The position numbers and the translations under genes were made by a program. Shown here in pieces: positions 46,317 through 57,714 of a stretch of DNA of 64,000 bases. The DNA comes from Daedaleopsis sinensis (Eukaryota; Basidiomycota; Agaricomycetes; Polyporales; Polyporaceae). Positions within the stretch are counted from its first letter, which is position 1. Every line of letters begins with the position of its first letter. The DNA lies in contig CM066300.1 of the NCBI GenBank assembly GCA_033807695.1, positions 5,022,001 through 5,086,000 of the forward strand, in the 5' to 3' direction. Under the pieces are notes generated by a model, which was not told the DNA's origin, ran no database searches, and saw only the letters and a program-made list of their open reading frames with translations.

Positions 46317-47145
46317 CTATGGCCACTCCCCATCCGAGTCCGAGATGGGATCGTCCGACAGCTCCCCGACTCCAATCTCCCGGTACCCGTCCTTGTACCA
46401 GACCAGCCGCGCACCGTCCTTGTTGATGATCGGCAGACCGCCGGCAGATGCGTCCACCGGCTGGGGATCATTGGCCGCCATCTCCTCCTCCGTAACCTGC
46501 TTCGAGCTCTTGGCACCGTTGCGGACGTGCCAGGTAGACACAGTCCGCTTCCCGATGTTCCTGTTTTCCAGACGCAGAGCAGGAAGCTGGAACAGCGGCC
46601 CGGGAGCGGCAGCCGCAACTTCGAACCTCGCGGCATGGAGCTGCTCTGCTGTCGCCTCCGCAAAGAACAGCTTCGGCGGGTCAGAAGTACAGAGCTCGTG
46701 CAGCTCCTGGAGCTGCCCCGTGCTCGCCAAGCTCAGGTTCCGGAATATGGTATCTTCCGGCCAGCCGTGGAGTGCGCGTTGGTAGCGGAGGAAGACCTCA
46801 TCGCAGAAGCTGGTGATCGTCCACCGCATCTTTGCATCACGCACACCAGTTGACTTGGCTGAGATTGATGTAAGATACAGTGGTGACGGGTGCATGGAAA
46901 TGACGGAGCTCACCAAGCATGCTGTCAAAGAGGGCGCGCACCGCACCGCGGCTTGCTCCATGATTGGATGAATACACTCGGGGTGCCGCCCGTTCGGGCT
47001 CGGGAGAGGATCGGGAAGGAATCGGCTCGCCGGTATACGCGTCAACAAATTGCAGTTTCAGCGGAGTGACATTGATGGGATGGATGCTGCGAATGTGTGT
47101 TGGTGCTCGCACCAGACCATTGGAATGGGAACGGTCGGGAGGCAT
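46317..47145 (-). CDS. Conserved basidiomycete hypothetical protein
   Basis: Two exons, 46914-47145 and 46317-46858, with a 55-nt intron (donor GTGAGC, acceptor ATCTCAG), giving 257 aa. No domain that I can name. Visible: an N-terminus rich in Pro/Ser; FCDEVFLRYQRALHGWPEDT followed by IFRNLSLAST; a long Ala-rich middle; and an acidic C-terminus VGELSDDPISDSDGEWP. The 'RYxRALxGWPxxIxFxNLS' pattern is reminiscent of expanded agaricomycete orphan families (memory-based, uncertain). It is intact but sits between the two ends of the segmental duplication. Confidence 0.7.
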
Positions 47146-48035
47146 GGTTAAGCAGTGTGTCTCTTGCCCTTAACTAGTGATTTATATACACTTTGTCTCT
47201 CGGAAGCCAGTCAAAGTGATTGTCGCACTCTTCCACATAGATGTACGTACTTCCAAGTAGAATAATCATGAATACCCTGAGCGTGGTCCGAACATGATCA
47301 CATTCATGAAAAGGGTCCTTGAGCATGACACTATCGGCAAGACTAGACTCGATCATTTCTCATCACGTATTCATCACTGGCAGGGTTGTACCATGCCAAG
47401 AATTGTGACACTTTGGCAGAAGACTCGAGCACAGTCCTAGGATACTATAAGCCATAGCATCATGTAGCGCTACTAGAGACTCAGACTGCAGACTTGTCAC
47501 TGCGACACACAGAACTGCGACTCCGAGTCAGAAGTGGTTGCCAGAAACTTAAAGTTAGCAGCTGCCATTCCTTCAGGTACCGACCTTGCCTCGGGAGCCT
47601 ACCAACCCATGCGGCTTGCTCTAAATCCAGCAAGGGACAAATGACAACCATGGACGGGATGCAGCCGTCGGGCAGTGCGGTGCAGGGTCGATCAGTGATC
47701 AATTAACCTCAGCCTTCAATATCATTGCTCCGTCCGAGTCGGGACTTATGGGATTACGGGAGAGCGGATGACATTTATAGATTGTACTACATGATAATAC
47801 TATTGATGACCGTAACTCCCCTTCTACTATGCGAGCCCTGTACTAGTCGGTGTAGGCCAAGAGCCTGTAGCTGTCAGCCTCGGAGGTACTTGTTCAGCGC
47901 AGTCATCCACACTACTTATTGGGACGGGACCAGCAGCACTGGTCTTGGTCAGCTGCGACGTCACTCGGGACAGACGGGCATCATTTGATACGGGCTCATG
48001 CATACTAGTAGCTACTGTAAACCTTCTGTGCTTAG

Positions 48036-48840
48036 CCATCACGTCGTCATGAGTGACGGTACCGACAGCTGGGGCGCGTTTACATCACCCTGCGAAATCC
48101 AGAAGTATTGGTGGACTCACCTGTACGCGGCATCATGTCCCGGAACGACGGGTGCAGTGCGGTTATGACCGCACCTGTGTACGCAACCGTGGAGGACATT
48201 GCAAAGGGTAACTGTCCTGCGCACATGGGTCGGTCTGGCCGGAACTTCTTGATTCTTGAATTCAGTACCGCTGTCCGTGTCCGAGCATGTCCACGCACGC
48301 ACCGCCTACTGAGAACGAACTTGGAAAGGACATGCACAGACACAGAAGTGATCTGACCGCATATGAGGATGTGCATGCAGGCCCAACGCTGTCGCACGCA
48401 CGGGCATCCGAGTCTTCGGGTGCGCGTCCGTAACATTTTATCCAGATGCGGACAGCGCCGTCCAGTCCAATCTACTGGTCGCAAATCAGTGACGGCCGGA
48501 ACCGTCTGCACGCCACTGGGATACAATCTGCCAGGGCCGTCGAGAAGAGTTTGCGAGCCGTGGAAACGGTCACTCGCTGTGCGACACTCTCCCAGAATGT
48601 AACTCAGGCCACTGCAAGAGAAGGGATTACACTGTGCAATGTACTATGCATGGAGGTACTTACTGCAGTGATCACCGGCTGCTCACCTGTCCTGTGTCTG
48701 CGGAAACGAGCACGGGAGACACTTCTGAGTCTTGCATAACAGCAGATAACAGCTTGATCAGTCAGTGCGCGGGGGCAGCGACGAGCCGGACCGGAGTTAG
48801 TAGGAAGAGCTCTTGCGCGTGTGTGCAACCACTGAGGACG
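48036..48840. repeat. Tandem repeat unit 1, ~0.8 kb
   Basis: Aligns with 48967-49745 at an offset of about 933 bp. Shared words include gacagcgccgtcca and gtaactcaggccactgc, with many substitutions and small indels (an old duplication). Confidence 0.8.
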
Positions 48841-48966
48841 GTACTGTCCTGCACACACGACGGAGTTCAGCAGTGATCTAAGACCGCGTATGAACACGCC
48901 CGGCCGGTCGCGACGTCGGACGGGCCTAGGCCATGAAAGACAAGATCATACATGTTCAGCAGCCGT

Positions 48967-49745
48967 CCGAGTCACGTCGTTACGAGCGACGGTACCAGAC
49001 AGCTGGGACGCATTTGTATCACACTGCGAAAACGGAAAAGTATGAGCACACTCGTCTTTACGCGGCATGCTTCCGGAACGACATGCCCAGCGCGGGCATG
49101 ACTTGTCCGCACCTGTCCGCACCCGGGTATGCGACTGCAGAGGACTGCACAGGGTCCCCGGTGCCGTCCTGCACACAAGGTCGGTCTCGCGAGAACATGA
49201 ACAGTGCTGTTGTCCGTGTCCGAGCATGTCCATCGCGCCGCCTGCTGAGAACGGACGTAAAGGACACGCGCAGACTCGGGGGCGCTCTGACCGCTCATGC
49301 CTGCGTTACCGTACGCATGCCCGACGCTGTCGCACCGGCATCCGAGTTTTCGGGTGCGCGTTCGTAACGTTTGCATCCGAATGCGGACAGCGCCGTCCAT
49401 TCCATTCTACCGGTCGCATATCAGCGACGGCTGGCACCGTCCGCACGCTGCTGGCATGCAGAACCGTCGGGAAGGGCTCGCAAACCGTGAACACTGTCAC
49501 CCGTTGTGCGACGCTCTCGGGCCAGAGTGTAACTCAGGCCACTGCGCGGAAGGAGATCACATTGCACGAGTTACTATGCATGGGGGTACTTACAGCAGAG
49601 ATCGCCGGTTGCTCACTTGTCCTGTGTGCGGAGGAGCAACGAGCATGGGAGACACTCACGACTCGGAGAGCACGCGGCGGCGGCGACGACTCGGAGCCGG
49701 ACCGGATTCAGGAAGAGCTCTCGCCCGAGTTGCAAGGGAAGCGCC
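48967..49745. repeat. Tandem repeat unit 2, ~0.8 kb
   Basis: Second copy of the unit at 48036-48840. The order of the shared words is the same, and both end near a shared agccggaccgga..aggaagagctct segment. Confidence 0.8.
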
Positions 49746-51044
49746 ATGCCACTGGGTGTCCGACACGCTCCTGACGTGCATATTCAGGCACCTGTATCCG
49801 GGCAGGGACGACCAGTTCCGATCTCATATGAGCCGCACATCGGACGACGGGATTGGGCGTGCGGGACGTACCTTGCAGGCTGATTCCTCTTCAGGGACCT
49901 TGCGAGCAGCCAATCGGGACGGCGTGTTTCCGCTGTGGCTATCGCGTGAGTGCAAACCACTACTTAGCACTTGGTGGTTACGAGGTGCAGTACTAGTGGC
50001 TGCGAGACGAGGCGAGATGCGAGTGCCGGGTGCTAGGAAGCGAGGTGCCAGTGGTCTAGCGGCCCTGGCGGCGCCGCGGTGGGGCTAATTCGATCACGCT
50101 GTGTGCTCGTGCCGACGGGGGTTGCGCAAACACTCACCAACGGCCTGGGGTCCATGCGCACGCATGCGGGTACATCTGTCCGACGGAGCTCTGTCCGCGC
50201 GCATGTACAGTCCCCATCGCTCCTCCCTCTCGACGCAGCCTCTGTCCTCCCTCACGTCCTGTTCCCTGCGGTGAGTGTTCTGCAGTGCGTCGTCGAGAGC
50301 CAACTCACCGCACTCTACAGCACACGCGACTACCGTACACGGTGAGTTTCATTCATGCGCTACTCCCGGATGGACGGTACTGATGTACCGAGAAGACTCG
50401 ATGTGGCAACGCAGACGGCTGTCGACTCAACACATGCGCAGCGCTCTGCATGCGCTCTTTCTACTTCCGGGTGAGATAGATCAGGTCCCAGCTTCGGTGT
50501 CGTGCTGTCCTGTATCCTACGGTGAGTGCTCTGCCACGCAATCGACGCATCGTCCGCACTCACCTCTCTCGCTCTGCAGCGTCTGGCGGAGATCGAGATC
50601 GTGTGGTGAGTCCCTCGTATGACTGTCACGCCCCTCCCATCCACTCACCCATCTCCCGGGGCAGGTCAGCACAGACCGCCCGGAATGCACGTCATTCGTC
50701 GCACAGCTAGAGATGGCTTTAACTTTGCTTCGGGGGCGCTGTAGATGCGAACGAAGGTACGTACCGTGGACCTCGCCGCGTGTTCCAGCTCGCTCAAGAG
50801 CCCCCTCTAGTCGTGGTCCCGAATCGGCCCGGCGAGTGCGATCTGTTGAAGTGTTCAGTCAGAATCAGGCGACACGTTCAATGGCGGGTGCGTAGCATGT
50901 CGATGTGGTCAGCCGGAGACTCACGGGCATTCTGTAGGCAGCGGCACGCCGTACGTGCAAGGGACCAGCCCTGGAAGCTCACTGTGCTGTTCCTGGGGCC
51001 TGAGCGCTGAGCTGAGGTGGTTGATGCACGAGGACGTGCAGTTC

Positions 51045-51480
51045 CGGGCGTCGTGCATGTGTGAGTGAGTCGTTATCTGTCTCACTCGGATGGGCGCTGC
51101 TAATGCGAGTTTATAGCCCATGCATGTGAGTCACACGACACGCTCCTGATGGAGGGGTGCGTACCGTCTCTACCGTGCTCAACTGAAGGCTCACTCGCGC
51201 TGCGTAGACCGGTTCAGAGAACGCCATGAGCACGCGGCAGTCGTCGTGATCGGACGACAGCTTCATGGCGGGCCGAGTGCGTGAGATCTCGATGAGTTCC
51301 GGATGTTGCACATGCGTGAGTGAGTCGCGGGCTCTCTCACTCGGACGGACGCTGCCGATGCGAGATTTGAGCACACGGAGAGCAAAGAGCGGGTGCGTAC
51401 CATCTCTGCTGTGCTCAACCGAATGCTCACACGCGTTCCTAGGATGCGACGGCGTATATTGGTCCGGTGAGCGCAATGAA
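51045..51480. repeat. Two diverged ~250-bp tandem units
   Basis: The blocks gtgagtgagtcg...ctcactcgga.gg.cgctgc..atgcgag (at about 51060 and 51313) and gcgtacc.tctct.c.gtgctcaac.gaa.gctcac (at about 51160 and 51396) occur in the same order, 235-255 bp apart. Confidence 0.65.
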
Positions 51481-52652
51481 CACGCTGGATGGGTCTAATA
51501 CATGAGTCTGAGCTCGTAGGGACGTAGGTACCTAGTCGTTCGGGGCGGCCGTTCGTAGCCGTAGCGTAGCGGCCCTGGTACGCCTTACGTGGTCCTCAGG
51601 TCGTCTGGATGAGGACGTGTTCTGAGCAGTGTTCTGTACACTGCTTGGGACACGCCCTCGACGCACCTCATCCGAGGGCACATGCGTTCAGGAGTAGGAG
51701 AGAGCGAGGCTTGGTGCTCAGTCTGTGGTGACCAAGGGCTCGGGTCGTTGGTGGAGGAGGGACGGGTGGACGGTTCTTGGTAGTAGGACATACCTGGCCG
51801 CGCACCCGAGAGCGAGGCGTGAGTTTGGGACGCGTTCTCGACCGCATGCACCGCATGGCGTGATGGCTAATAGCTATCGCGGCGGAGGAGAGGAAGACGA
51901 GGAGGGTGTAAGACGACAGCCGGCGGGGGAAGGCGGGGATCTATGAGAGAGAACGGAGGGAGAGGGAGGCGGGCTGAGACGGTGAGAGGTGCGGGAAGAC
52001 GGAGGCGACCGGTCACTAGACGAATTCAGATGTAGCATACACAGCGGGCGAGAATGAAGAATGCGGCGGCGTAGGGCGACCATAGAGGACGGAAGGCGTG
52101 TGCACTGGTGAACGTTGACGCTTGGGAGGGCGTGGGAGACAGCGGACGCGAGTTTGGGGGAGAACGAGGGAAAGCACCGGGGCGCGATCGGGCAGGCGGG
52201 CGTCGAGGAGAGGGAAAGACGAGGCCGAGGTCGAGAGGGACACAGACGAGAGACGAGACGAGCGCGTACGGGACTCCCCCTTTTGGCCCCAGTCACATCA
52301 TCTGACGACGCTCCCTCCTCCTCCTCCTTTCTCTTGGGCGACTGCGAGATTGTGAGATCGCAGAAAGAATTCAAGGTCACGAATAGTCCATGACATTGAT
52401 AACCTCACAGTGCACTACGGACGAGTCTTGCCGGCGGGGATCCCGAGCGCTAGACACAATTTGAGTGGGCGTCACGGCATACTGTTTACGCAAAACGATG
52501 CTGAGCGCCCGGAGGCGCGACGCGCACGGATGCACCACAGTCCCAACTTGCGACAACTACGCCTCGCCATCATCATCTCCTGCAATTCCAGGAAGATGAC
52601 TGTGCCTTCAACAGCTCGAGTTCGCTGTACGGTGAACACGCTGCATACCACG

Positions 52653-52660
52653 TATAAAAG
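52653..52660 (+). promoter_or_regulatory. TATA box of MDR gene B
   Basis: TATAAAAG, 82 bp before the ATG, in the same context as copy A. Confidence 0.75.
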
Positions 52661-52734
52661 GCGGACAACTGTGAGGCTTGCTCTATCAACCCACCCCTAT
52701 CTCAACTAGACTCACCTGCCACACACACCCAGAT

Positions 52735-53770
52735 ATGTCGACCATCCACATCGCGCAAGTAACCACCTATGGCGAACCCCCTGCATACACCTCGACTCCC
52801 GCTCCTCCCACCCCAGAGCCCGCCTCCGGCATCGTCCAGATACGCGTCCTCGCCGCAGGCGTGCACCAGCTCGTCCGCTCGCGCGCTGCCGGGAAGCACT
52901 ACACCTCAGGCCCGCTCCCGCACGAAGTCGGCGTCGACGGCGTCGGCAAGACCGTCCCCGGCGACAAGCTCGTCTACTTCATCACCCTCAGGACCGCATC
53001 GGGCTCCTTCGCGGAGGTCGTCAACGTCCCCAAGGGCTACGTCTTCGACCTCCCCGACGGCGTGAGCCCGGAGGACGCCGCGGCGATGGTCAACCCGGCC
53101 ATGTCGAGCTGGATGGCGCTCAAGGCCCGCGTCGACATGGACAAGCTCCCCAAGAACGGCTGGACGGTGCTCGTCATGGGCGCGACGAGCGCGAGCGGCG
53201 CGATCGCAGCGACCCTCGCTCGCGAGCTAGGCGCGACGAGGTGCGTGTCTTCCGCCGACGGCGCCTTGTTGAGAGTCTAGACACCCTCCGCTGACTTTGC
53301 TTCTTCTCCCCCGCAGAGTGATAGGTGTTGCGCGCAACGCCGCAAAGCTCGCCGCCGTCCCCGGGCTCGACGCCTCCGTCGTCCTCTCGCCAGACGTCTC
53401 CGCCACGGACTTCTCCAAGCTCGGCGAGGTCGACGTGATCCTCGACTACCTCTACGGCCCGCCGACCGCGCACCTGCTCGCGAACCTCCCGCGCCAGCGC
53501 CGCCCGCTGCAGTACGTCCAGATCGGGACGGTCGCTGGCCCGGATGTCGCGCTCCCTGGGGCCGTCCTCCGGAGCAAGGACGTGACGATCCGCGGGGCGG
53601 GCCCGGGCGCGTGGGGGTTCGACGAGCTGCAGGCGGCTCTGCCGGGCATGCTGGCCCTGCTAGGAAAAGTCCCGCCTCCGCTCGTCCGCGTGGAGCCGAT
53701 GAGCAAGATCGGAGAGGTGTGGGGCGCGGAGAAGAAAGAGGATGGAGAGAGGCTTGTGTTCACGTTGTAA
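52735..53770 (+). CDS. Zinc-less MDR oxidoreductase (quinone reductase-like), copy B
   Basis: Two exons, 52735-53240 and 53317-53770, giving 319 aa, about 99% identical to copy A in protein. It has the same Rossmann motif GATSASGAIAAT and the same lack of zinc ligands. The intron is two bases shorter than in A and clearly diverged. The 3' flank (53771-53905) is related to, but much more diverged from, the flank of A than the neighbouring fragment at 53911 is. Both copies keep TATA boxes and full frames, so both are likely expressed. Substrate unknown. Confidence 0.9.
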
Positions 53771-53910
53771 TACCCAGCTTGCGAGCTTGCAAAGTGTACA
53801 ACAGGACTTTGATCGAAATTGCGCTTTATACCGAGTATTAAGGAAGTCGCACTGTTTTCCAAGGGAATTTCCCCATACAGCAGTCAATGCAAAGATATTT
53901 CGATGATCAG

Positions 53911-54021
53911 CTAGGAAAGGTCCCGCCGCCGCTCGTGCGCGTGGAGCCGATGAGCAAGATCGGAGAGGTGTGGGGCGCGGAGAAGAAGGAGGATGGAGAG
54001 AGGCTTGTGTTCACGTTGTAG
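53911..54021 (+). pseudogene. MDR remnant: last 36 codons and stop
   Basis: Starts abruptly at ctaggaaaggtcccgcc and runs in frame to VFTL-stop, followed by 3' flank nearly identical to that of copy A. No upstream part is present. It is the remainder of a third MDR copy next to THO1. Confidence 0.9.
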
Positions 54022-54697
54022 ACCCATAGTGTGACGCGGTGCAGCTAGCAGCGCGCATCCAGTTACACGCGATCGCGATGTACGATAGGCCGTTGATCGA
54101 AGTTTGTGATTTCTACTACCGAGTTTTCAACGAAGTCGCAGTTTTCTGCTATAGAATTCCCTCGGAGTCACGGCACTCAACGCAAAGATAATTCGCAACG
54201 ACTGACAAACAGGAAACGGACCATTCTAATTCTCCCCACAATTTCACTCGACAGTTGCCTCGACTGTGGCATGCGGATACCATGACGGCACGGACGACTC
54301 AGCGTTTCGCGACATTCAGAGGGCCGGTGTCTCCCAGACGAGCTGACTAGCAGGAGAAGACGTCGTATGAGGGCGCTCTATTGCTCCTCCATCTTCACAT
54401 CGCCTTCCGCATCCTTATGGGCCTGAGCAGCACTACCATCAACGGCCCCGGTCTCGCCCGGTTCTTCAGACCTGACGGGCTCCCCTTCGCCCGCGGCCGC
54501 GCCCTCCTGGGAGCCCGAACCGCCGTTCGCGGCGGCTGCAGCGGCCTGAGCAGCGGCCAGCGCGACGTTAGCCGTCTCCTTCTCGATCTCCTGCACGAGC
54601 AGCACGATGTCGCCCGTCCCGATGTGGCCGTAGTGCTGCAGGTACTGGTCGCGGCCCGTCCGCAGCGCAAGCCACGCCCACCGCTGCTTGTTCTGCG
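53911..54697. repeat. Segmental duplication, partner of copy A 3' part
   Basis: Matches 44864-45647 with few substitutions (including the spacer between MDR and THO1) and includes the last exon of the intact THO1 gene. Confidence 0.92.
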
Positions 54698-57090
54698 ATG
54701 CACACTGTCAGCTCCCCCTCATCGCTGAGCAATAATATCGCGGCGTTGCGTACCTCTTCGTACTTGTCGAGCATCGCGTCAGGCGGCAGCACGATCGGTA
54801 CCGGTTCCGGCACGGGCACGGGCGCGGGCGCGGGTGTCGGGGTACCTGGAGCCGCAACTGGGGGGTTTGGCGTAGACACCCGTACGGGGGACGCAGCCGC
54901 ACTGTCGCCTAGGGCGGGTGTCGCTCCGGGCTTTGCAGGCAAGGATGGATGCAGCGGCGGGGGCGTGCCTGGCGCTGGAACAGGTTGGCCTGCACTGAGT
55001 GCAGGAACGGAGGGGGCCGTGCTCGCCGCCACGGGAGCGGCGACTCCGTCTTTGAGTGCAGCCGCTTTTGCTCGCGCCTGGATCACCCGCTCCGCCTGCT
55101 TCGTGAGCTGTTGTCTGCGCATGTTGATACGCGCGTCCTCCTGCTTGACCTTCTTGAGGAAGTCCTTGACGTCCCCGGGTCTGCATGGACACATCGTCAA
55201 CGGCGGCAAACATGTAGATCAACAGTGTGCTCACTGGAACGGGTGTTGCAGATCGGTCAGGTCCCGGTATCCCATCTCCCAGATCTCCGTCAACGATGCG
55301 GTCCCATAGCGATGCGGCCACGGCTCCGGGTCTTTCTTCAACTTCTTCCGTGCCTCATCCGTCGCTTCTTCTAGCCCGATTTTCCGTTTCTGTCCGCCAA
55401 CCTCGACCACTTCACTCCACGGCTCCCGGTCGAATGGCGTGCACAGCTCATTCTTCCACTTGACCCAGTTCTTCTCCCTCTCGAGGATCACCTGTACAGT
55501 CTCCGAGAACGCGCGACCATTTGGTGCGGTCTGGCGCAACTCCTCGGTGGCGCGCGTGATCGTTTCTTGCACCCACTGCGCATCGGTAGCCTCGAGCGTG
55601 AAGTCCATTTGTAGCGACCGGTTCCGCGGCGTCGACCATGTCGTCTTGGACGCCTTCGTGAACGTGAGCAGATGGTGGAGGAGGATAAGTAGTTGGAAGA
55701 GAAACTGCCGCCTGAAGTGTGTGTCTGCGACCTGATACGACGAAGTGAGCATGCGATCGCATATGCAGTTTGATTGCTAACCTCGAGATCGAGAAGCTCG
55801 GGGCTCGTCAGGTACTTCGCAAAGTAATATTCGCTCTTAGCGGAACTATCCACCACTCCAGTCTCGCGCTGGCGCTTGAGAGGACCAGACGCCGAGATCG
55901 CATGATTGGACTTGCTCCCCATGAGAGCTCTATCCTTCGTGGTGGCTTCCTTGATGACTGGTAGAACCTTCGTAACGGCCTCTTTGAACGATGCCATCGT
56001 CCGAGGCTCTGCAAACAATGAGGGGCGCGAAAACGGGAGCTGCAGCGACCAGAAGGTGTAGTAGAAATCTGCGCGGAGTGAGTGGCGATGCTGTAACCAG
56101 TGGACCACCATACTCACCCTCTTTCTCTTTCCTCTTTTTCTCCGCGGTCTTCGCAGCCTCTTCCTCCTTTGTTTGGTCAACATCCATCTCATCCTTATTC
56201 CCCTCCTCCTTCACAGGCTCCTGCGCGGGGGGCTTCACTGTGGGCCCATTCCATGCTGGCCCATACTCGCCTCTCAAGTTAACTCCGCTGCGCTCACCCA
56301 GGGGGAAGACGCGACTCAGGAAGGTTAAGATACGCCCGCAGAACATTGTTGTGGAACCTGTGTTCGAGAGCCGACGGAGGAGGTCGTTGAGAGTGCGGAG
56401 GAGGACAAGGGCCTTGCCCTTCTGTGGAACCATGCCCTCGGTGAGACGCGTGGCACGCGCCTCGATCCAGGAGAAGATGTGCGAGCAGGAGGATATGGTT
56501 TGGGTCTCTAACAGATCTTGCATAACCATGAACGGAAACACGGGGTCGCACGCATCTATGGATCAACGGTAGAATTCAGTACAAGAATCTCACTGATGAC
56601 TATTTGCGTCTGAGAGGAGTTGAAAATGAACGATGGAAGTGGCAACCAACAGACGGCTAGGGCACGTCTCTGTCTCATATCCCTGTCTTCTCGATACGTG
56701 CCCTGACCGGCTGGGTACGAGACCACGCAGAATAAAATCCCTTCTTCTGACATCAAAAGACATACCATGCTCAGTGAAAGTGAGAATAACATCAAGCATC
56801 TCATTCAGTTGGTCGTAATACCTAGTCGTCGGGTCCTTGAGGGCCGTACCCTCAGTGACCTATGCAAGTGAGTAGCCACGACTAGGAGCACAATGTACAG
56901 AGCTTACCGCGAGGTCAAATATCTCCTTCCTGAGCGCATACTCCCATTTATTCTTCCAGCTCTCCGGGTTCGCGTTGGCCTGGGTCTGTGATAGAGTCCG
57001 TTCAACGAGGGTGTCCAGAGTCTCCTTCTCGAGTGGTTGTGGGGGAAATGTGGCGAGAAGGGACCTCAGATTCTGCTCAACAGCTTGCAT
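54378..57090 (-). CDS. THO complex subunit 1 (Hpr1/THOC1)
   Basis: Subunit of the THO part of TREX, which couples transcription to mRNP assembly and export in the nucleus. It starts [20 protein letters not shown]. Recognisable blocks: [52 protein letters not shown], and [17 protein letters not shown] with later [11 protein letters not shown], all typical of THOC1 proteins. A Pro/Ala-rich low-complexity linker lies at about 54780-55060. The acidic C-terminus ends DVKMEEQ. There are several 50-60-nt introns, the last just before [10 protein letters not shown] with acceptor gcatcgcag. The last exon is duplicated at 45328-45642. Its 3' end faces the MDR genes (tail to tail). Confidence 0.93.
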
Positions 57091-57714
57091 GTTCCAAGAG
57101 TGTAGATGAAGAGATGAGGAAGATGCGCTGAGACTCCGAGTGAGAGGGAAGAAGGCTACTCGAGCCTGAGGACGAGCCTGTCGACGACCTTGGGATGAGC
57201 TAATAGCGCCCGTTCCGTGTGATCCTCACGATCACGTGCTACTCCTGTACCAATCGAGCGCACTGCGCGCTAGCCGACCAGTTGTGCCTCCAGACTTACC
57301 GTTTCGTCCATGGCTACACCAGAAGTCTGAAGATGCGGAATGTGCACGGACCCCGGGCCCGTGTACGACGCCAGTTCTGTGCATCCGGGTAATGAAGCAG
57401 CATATCCGGTCCCAGAAAATTCAGCGTCGAATGACTCGGACGAACCTCCGGCGAAGCGGAGGAAGACGTGAAGGACTCGCCGTCAGGCTCTGACGACCGA
57501 CATCCTCTCTCAGTATATCATGCCTGTGATACTTTTTGCCTTTGTCTCTCGATAATTGATGAGCACTGTGTCCCTGTTTCCTCCGTGCGGCATGCCTATA
57601 CATATGTTATGATTCGGCTGCATACAAGAGACTCTTGCAAAACGGTACATTACTCACACCCACATGTCTGGCGCTGGCACATGCGTCCACCCCCCCCGAG
57701 ATTCCCATCATACA
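57091..57714. other. Intergenic, 0.6 kb
   Basis: THO1 promoter region and GH17 3' flank. No gene seen; a C-run (ccccccccgag) is at about 57690. Confidence 0.4.

Larger units (their letters stand above)
47146..52424. other. Repeat-rich gene-poor region, 5.3 kb
   Basis: No gene supported. It contains two related ~0.8-kb units (48036-49745), ~250-bp related units (about 51050-51480), and GC-rich purine-skewed sequence near 51870-52330. Many open frames exist in the GC-rich parts on both strands, but none gives a convincing protein. It fills most of the space between copy A and copy B. Confidence 0.5.
52425..53770. repeat. Segmental duplication, copy B (promoter and MDR gene)
   Basis: Matches 43611-44974. 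Similarity starts at cttgccggcggggatcccgagc and covers promoter, TATA box, both exons and the intron. After the stop codon it diverges from copy A. Confidence 0.92.

Noticed and set aside
43611..54697. Duplication as a retrotransposed copy
   Set aside because: The MDR intron, promoter and TATA box are all retained in both copies, so a DNA-level event is required.
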